Source: Bacteroidia bacterium
GTDB taxonomy: Bacteria; Bacteroidota; Bacteroidia; Bacteroidales; BM520
Direction: 5' to 3'
Assembly: GCA_009930445.1 (NCBI GenBank)
Contig: RZYD01000083.1
Location: 1-8,780 of the forward strand
Length of the DNA stretch: 8,780 nucleotides
Positions within the stretch are counted from its first letter, which is position 1. Each line of letters opens with the position of its first letter. This document shows, one piece after another, positions 7,401-8,780 of the stretch. Under the pieces are notes generated by a model, which saw nothing but the letters and a program-made list of their open reading frames with translations, did no database searches and was not told the origin of the DNA. The position numbers were made by a program, and so were the translations under genes.

Positions 7401-7412
7401 TCCGCGTAATCT
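7387..7412 (-). repeat. Right inverted-repeat arm of the GxxExxY cassette
   Basis: This is the reverse complement of 6964-6989 with one mismatch. It overlaps the 3' end of the cassette gene: the TAA stop at 7398-7400 lies inside it, and the arm runs 12 bases further. In RNA the two arms could pair and close a loop containing the whole gene. Confidence 0.85.
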
Positions 7413-7456
7413 CATCAATATAAAAGTGACAGCGAAATAACTAAAAAATACAAATC

Positions 7457-8536
7457 ATGAATAAAAACTCCAAAATATACATCGCCGGCCATCAGGGAAT
7501 GGTAGGCTCTGCCATAAAGCGCAACCTGGAATCGAAAGGCTACACCAACATCATTGGCAAAACCCTTGATGAACTGGACCTCACCCGCCAGGATGCTGTA
7601 AATGCCTTTTTCAAAAACGAAAAACCCGATTACGTGATTGATGCAGCAGCCAAAGTAGGCGGCATACTGGCCAACGACACCTACCGGGCGCAGTTCCTTT
7701 ACGAAAACCTGATGATACAAAACAACATCATCCACGCTGCGCACACCTATGGCACTAAAAAGCTCCTTTTTCTGGGCAGCTCGTGCATTTATCCCCGCAT
7801 GGCACCACAACCGATGCAAGAAAAACACCTCCTCACCGGCACACTGGAGCCCACTAACGAACCCTACGCCATAGCCAAAATTGCCGGTATCAAAATGTGT
7901 GAAAACTATTACAAGCAGTACGGTGACAATTTCATCTCCGTGATGCCCACCAACTTATACGGCCCTAACGACAATTTTAACCTGGAAACCTCCCATGTGC
8001 TTCCGGCCATGCTCCGCAAGTTCCATTTGGCCAAATGCCTGGAAAACAAGGATTGGGATGCAATACGTGCTGACTTGAAAAAACGCCCGGTAAAAGGCAT
8101 GGACGGAAACGCTACGGAAGAACAAATCACCAAAACCCTTGCAGAGTTCGGCATTACAGGCAAGCCTGAAACCACCCTCACCCTGTGGGGCAGTGGTTCG
8201 TCTTACCGCGAGTTTCTTCATGTGGATGACATGGCCGACGCCTGCGTACACATCATGGAACAGGTAGAAGCCAAACGCCTTTACGATGCCATGAAAGAAA
8301 CCCACATCAACATTGGCACCGGTGAAGACCTCAGCATCAAAGCCCTGGCCGAAACCATCCGTGCTATTGTAAACACAGACACAAGCATACAATGGGACAG
8401 CACCAAACCCGACGGCACACCACGCAAACTGCTGGATGTTAGCCTGCTCCACTCCCTAAACTGGCAGCACAAAATCAGCCTGAAAGCAGGGATTAGAAGG
8501 GTGTATGCGCGATATAGTTTGGGTGAGAAGGACTGA
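7457..8536 (+). CDS. fcl: GDP-L-fucose synthase (3,5-epimerase/4-reductase)
   Basis: It epimerises and reduces the Gmd product to GDP-L-fucose with NADPH. The Rossmann motif GHQGMVG spans residues 11-17. Catalytic residues match the E. coli enzyme shifted by one: Ser108 and Cys110 (SSCIYP), Tyr137 and Lys141 (YAIAK). NLYGPNDNFNLETSHVLPA carries the conserved histidine region. At 359 residues it is about 40 longer than E. coli WcaG, owing mainly to a segment after about residue 195 (around ENKDWDAIRADLKK and the following linker). I recall this longer form as common in Bacteroidota. The start at 7457 is 57 bases after the cassette gene stop. It should be co-regulated with gmd unless the cassette changes read-through. 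Confidence 0.96.
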   Translation: MNKNSKIYIAGHQGMVGSAIKRNLESKGYTNIIGKTLDELDLTRQDAVNAFFKNEKPDYVIDAAAKVGGILANDTYRAQFLYENLMIQNNIIHAAHTYGTKKLLFLGSSCIYPRMAPQPMQEKHLLTGTLEPTNEPYAIAKIAGIKMCENYYKQYGDNFISVMPTNLYGPNDNFNLETSHVLPAMLRKFHLAKCLENKDWDAIRADLKKRPVKGMDGNATEEQITKTLAEFGITGKPETTLTLWGSGSSYREFLHVDDMADACVHIMEQVEAKRLYDAMKETHINIGTGEDLSIKALAETIRAIVNTDTSIQWDSTKPDGTPRKLLDVSLLHSLNWQHKISLKAGIRRVYARYSLGEKD

Positions 8537-8689
8537 CCGAGTGTGGATGAGATTTGAATATAAAAGATAAAAACTCTGCTCAACTACCCGCCTTCCCATA
8601 CCCTGAAGAAAGACTAAAGGCGTTGGTGAAGTGGAAATAGGAAAATTAAAGAAAAAAACGATGCGTTAAATTGACAGAAATTATACCCT
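8537..8689. other. Intergenic stretch between fcl and rfbA, no gene recognised
   Basis: These 153 bases form the longest gap between two genes outside the cassette region. One frame is open from the TAA at 8569-8571 to a TAG at 8638-8640 and reads a proline-containing peptide without a start codon (includes LPAFPYPEERLKALVKWK). It may be a relic or chance. No terminator hairpin with a T-run and no convincing promoter was found. Confidence 0.4.
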
Positions 8690-8780
8690 ATGAAAGGAAT
8701 CATCCTCGCCGGGGGAGCCGGCACGCGCCTGCACCCCCTTACGAAAGTCGTTTCAAAACAGTTATTACCCGTTTACGACA
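8690..8780 (+). CDS. rfbA: Glucose-1-phosphate thymidylyltransferase, 5' end only
   Basis: Only 30 codons are present before the window ends, but they contain the full nucleotide-binding signature GGAGTRL followed by HPLTKVVSKQLLPVYD, diagnostic of RfbA/RmlA. The complete enzyme joins glucose 1-phosphate and dTTP to make dTDP-glucose, the entry point for dTDP-rhamnose and related deoxysugars. The methionine at 8690 is the standard start for this family (MKGIILAGG). The other rfb genes would be expected downstream, outside the window. Confidence 0.93.
   Translation, partial: MKGIILAGGAGTRLHPLTKVVSKQLLPVYD

Larger units (their letters stand above)
6964..7412. mobile_element. Putative GxxExxY cassette bounded by inverted repeats
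   Basis: A 449-base unit consists of one small gene between inverted arms at 6964-6989 and 7387-7412 that match at 25 of 26 positions. The interior is much poorer in G+C than its surroundings: 108 of 360 bases (30%) over 7021-7380, against 58% at 4741-4800 and 40% at 7861-7920. It separates gmd from fcl. Removing it would leave a 45-base gap, like the 42-base gap between wbpA and gmd. No transposase is present and no convincing target duplication adjoins the arms, so how it moves, or whether it moves now, is unknown. The mobile-element label is inference from structure, composition and position. Confidence 0.5.

Noticed and set aside
6959..7426. ATAAAAG at 6959-6965 and 7420-7426 as a target-site duplication of the cassette
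   Set aside because: The left copy overlaps the arm by two bases and the right copy starts 8 bases beyond the other arm, so they are not at matching positions; an A-rich 7-mer is also likely by chance.
8553..8580. TTTG at 8553-8556 as the -33 element of a Bacteroidota promoter
   Set aside because: No TAnnTTTG-like -7 element occurs at the required distance.
8671..8690. TTGACA followed by TATACC ahead of rfbA as a sigma70-type promoter
   Set aside because: The spacing is only about 5-6 bases instead of about 17, and Bacteroidota promoters use a different consensus.
1..8780. CRISPR array, tRNA, rRNA, or insertion sequence with a transposase
   Set aside because: No regularly spaced repeat-spacer pattern, no RNA gene signature and no transposase motif was seen on either strand.

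Overview
The window looks like part of a cell-surface polysaccharide (capsule, O-antigen or exopolysaccharide) gene cluster from a member of the Bacteroidota. This assignment rests on protein resemblance: the HAD phosphatase closely resembles Bacteroides KDN-9-phosphate phosphatase as I recall it, and the Fcl, WbpA and NeuB-like proteins have Bacteroidota-like forms. The starts also lack clear Shine-Dalgarno sites, which is usual in that phylum. The genus cannot be named from this sequence. All supported genes lie on the + strand with short gaps, so they probably form one transcription unit.

Layout. Positions 1-163 are non-coding and contain a short ~10-base periodic repeat (69-104). Positions 164-2068 encode a CysN-CysC fusion (ATP sulfurylase GTPase subunit plus an APS-kinase-like domain). 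Next comes a tightly packed trio at 2108-4378: an SpsF-type cytidylyltransferase, a NeuB-family synthase and a KdsC-type HAD phosphatase. Together these look like a route to a CMP-activated nonulosonic acid, most likely CMP-KDN. Positions 4446-5807 encode a WbpA-type UDP-N-acetylglucosamine dehydrogenase. Gmd (5850-6962) and Fcl (7457-8536) make GDP-L-fucose from GDP-mannose. The window ends in the first 30 codons of rfbA (8690 onward), the entry enzyme for dTDP-sugars.

The enzymes would supply several activated sugars (CMP-nonulosonate, UDP-GlcNAcA, GDP-fucose, dTDP-glucose) and, through CysN, activated sulfate. No glycosyltransferase, flippase or polymerase is in the window.

The most unusual part is 6964-7412. 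A small AT-rich gene for a GxxExxY-family, PD-(D/E)XK-like protein is enclosed by a near-perfect inverted repeat (25 of 26 positions) and sits between gmd and fcl, two genes that normally adjoin. It looks like a compact inserted cassette. A second oddity is the APS kinase domain of the first gene, which has changes at several nucleotide-binding positions, including the Walker A Ser/Thr.
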